Shown here: positions 14,476 to 15,164 of the stretch, piece after piece
Numbering within the stretch: position 1 is the first letter of the stretch
Layout: each line of letters starts with the position of its first letter
From: Candidatus Hydrogenedentota bacterium
Lineage (GTDB): Bacteria > Hydrogenedentota > Hydrogenedentia > Hydrogenedentales > SCBR16-9
Reading direction: 5' to 3'
NCBI GenBank assembly: GCA_007116095.1
Contig: SKJD01000269.1
Span: 1 to 15,164 of the forward strand
DNA length: 15,164 nt
The notes under the pieces: model-generated
Database searches by the model: none
What the model was told of the DNA's origin: nothing
The model's input: only the letters and a program-made list of their open reading frames with translations
Made by a program: the position numbers and the translations under genes

Positions 14476-15164
14476 ATGGAACCAATCAAGACGGCGGCAG
14501 GCCGGGGAGCGGGGGAAGCGCCCGGGCGCTGCGCGACGGCAGGCGTGGCGGAAATGAACGGGGCGTGCGCCTTTCAGGCGGTGAGTGCGCCGGACTACCT
14601 GCCCAAAGCCCAATTACAAGCGCTGCAACTGCAACGACTTCGGCGGATAGCGCGGCATGCCCATGCGCAGGTGGCGCTGTATCGGGAGCGTATGGACGCC
14701 CAGGGCGTCGCGCCGGACGACATCCAGTCCCTCGACGACATCGCCCAGTTGCCGTTCACCTACAAACACGACCTGCGCGATACCTACCCCTATGGCCTTT
14801 TCGCCGTACCGTTGGAAGAAGTCGTGCGCGTGCATGCCTCGAGCGGCACCACCGGCAAGCCCATCGTTGTCGCCTATACCCAGGGCGATCTGGATGTTTG
14901 GGCGAATGTCATGGTGCGCACTTTCGCTTCCTGTGGGTTACACCGGGGTGACATCATCCAGAATGCCTATGGTTACGGCCTCTTCACCGGCGGTCTGGGC
15001 GCGCATTATGGCGCGGAGGCCCTCGGCGCGACGGTCATCCCGATCTCCGGCGGCAACACCGACCGCCAGATCATGGTGATGAAGGACTTCGGCGTCACCG
15101 CCATCTGCTCGACGCCCAGCTATTTCCTGCATATCCTCGAACGCGCCCCGGAGTTGGGCATCCA
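14476..15164 (+). CDS. paaK: Phenylacetate-CoA ligase (3' end beyond window)
   Basis: Only the first 229 codons are present, and the frame is open at the right edge. The protein belongs to the adenylate-forming PaaK group, which makes phenylacetyl-CoA from phenylacetate, ATP and CoA. The N-terminal module LQRLRRIARHAHAQVALYRE (52-71) and LPFTYKHDLRDTYPYGLFAV (92-111) match the family. The phosphate-binding loop is HASSGTTGKP (120-129), followed by the PaaK-typical NAYGYGLFTGGLG and ISGGNTDRQ. The ATG at 14476 has GGGGGA 5 nt upstream. It yields about 40 residues before the usual PaaK start, rich in Gly and Ala; an in-frame ATG at 14554 (residue 27) is a weaker alternative. The position 21 bp after iorB suggests one transcript. 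The ligase and IorAB share arylacetyl-CoA, so the operon can break down aromatic amino acids or assimilate aryl acids. Confidence 0.92.
   Translation, partial: MEPIKTAAGRGAGEAPGRCATAGVAEMNGACAFQAVSAPDYLPKAQLQALQLQRLRRIARHAHAQVALYRERMDAQGVAPDDIQSLDDIAQLPFTYKHDLRDTYPYGLFAVPLEEVVRVHASSGTTGKPIVVAYTQGDLDVWANVMVRTFASCGLHRGDIIQNAYGYGLFTGGLGAHYGAEALGATVIPISGGNTDRQIMVMKDFGVTAICSTPSYFLHILERAPELGI

Overview
The window looks like a chromosomal segment of a GC-rich, Gram-negative-type bacterium. A heptose-7-phosphate kinase of LPS core synthesis points to an outer membrane. A ferredoxin-linked 2-oxoacid oxidoreductase points to anaerobic metabolism. A giant exported GLUG/PASTA protein and intergenic spaces packed with short degenerate palindromic repeats recall Planctomycetes, Lentisphaerae or Hydrogenedentes-like lineages. 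That assignment is an inference from style, not proof. No tRNA, rRNA, CRISPR array, transposase or phage gene was seen.

Layout. Positions 1-2946 (minus) hold the first 982 codons of an exported multidomain surface protein that runs off the left edge: GLUG block, jellyroll-like domain, two PASTA domains, second GLUG block, start of a C-terminal repeat module. Positions 3112-4131 (minus) encode the heptose kinase. Positions 4132-4795 form a 664-bp divergent intergenic region made mostly of dispersed repeats. Positions 4796-7741 (plus) encode a 981-residue secreted protein I cannot name, closed by a strong hairpin. Positions 7934-8893 and 9140-9874 encode an N-acetylglucosamine-kinase-type sugar kinase and a SIS-domain sugar-phosphate protein, separated by another palindromic element; both could act on amino sugars. 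Positions 9975-11645 encode an AIPR-family (abortive infection) protein with a nuclease-like N-terminus, standing alone among metabolic genes. Positions 11646-12269 are repeats followed by a long candidate leader. Positions 12270-15164 are a tight operon: iorA and iorB (overlapping by 8 bp), then paaK, which runs off the right edge.

How the genes work together. IorAB interconverts aryl-pyruvates and arylacetyl-CoA using ferredoxin, and PaaK makes phenylacetyl-CoA from phenylacetate. The trio therefore fits aromatic amino acid degradation, or its reversal for aryl-acid assimilation. The kinase/SIS pair fits amino-sugar uptake or cell-wall recycling. The most unusual non-coding signals are a modular palindromic element whose paired arms differ in sequence between copies but keep the same layout, and a leader before iorA with two mutually exclusive pairings.
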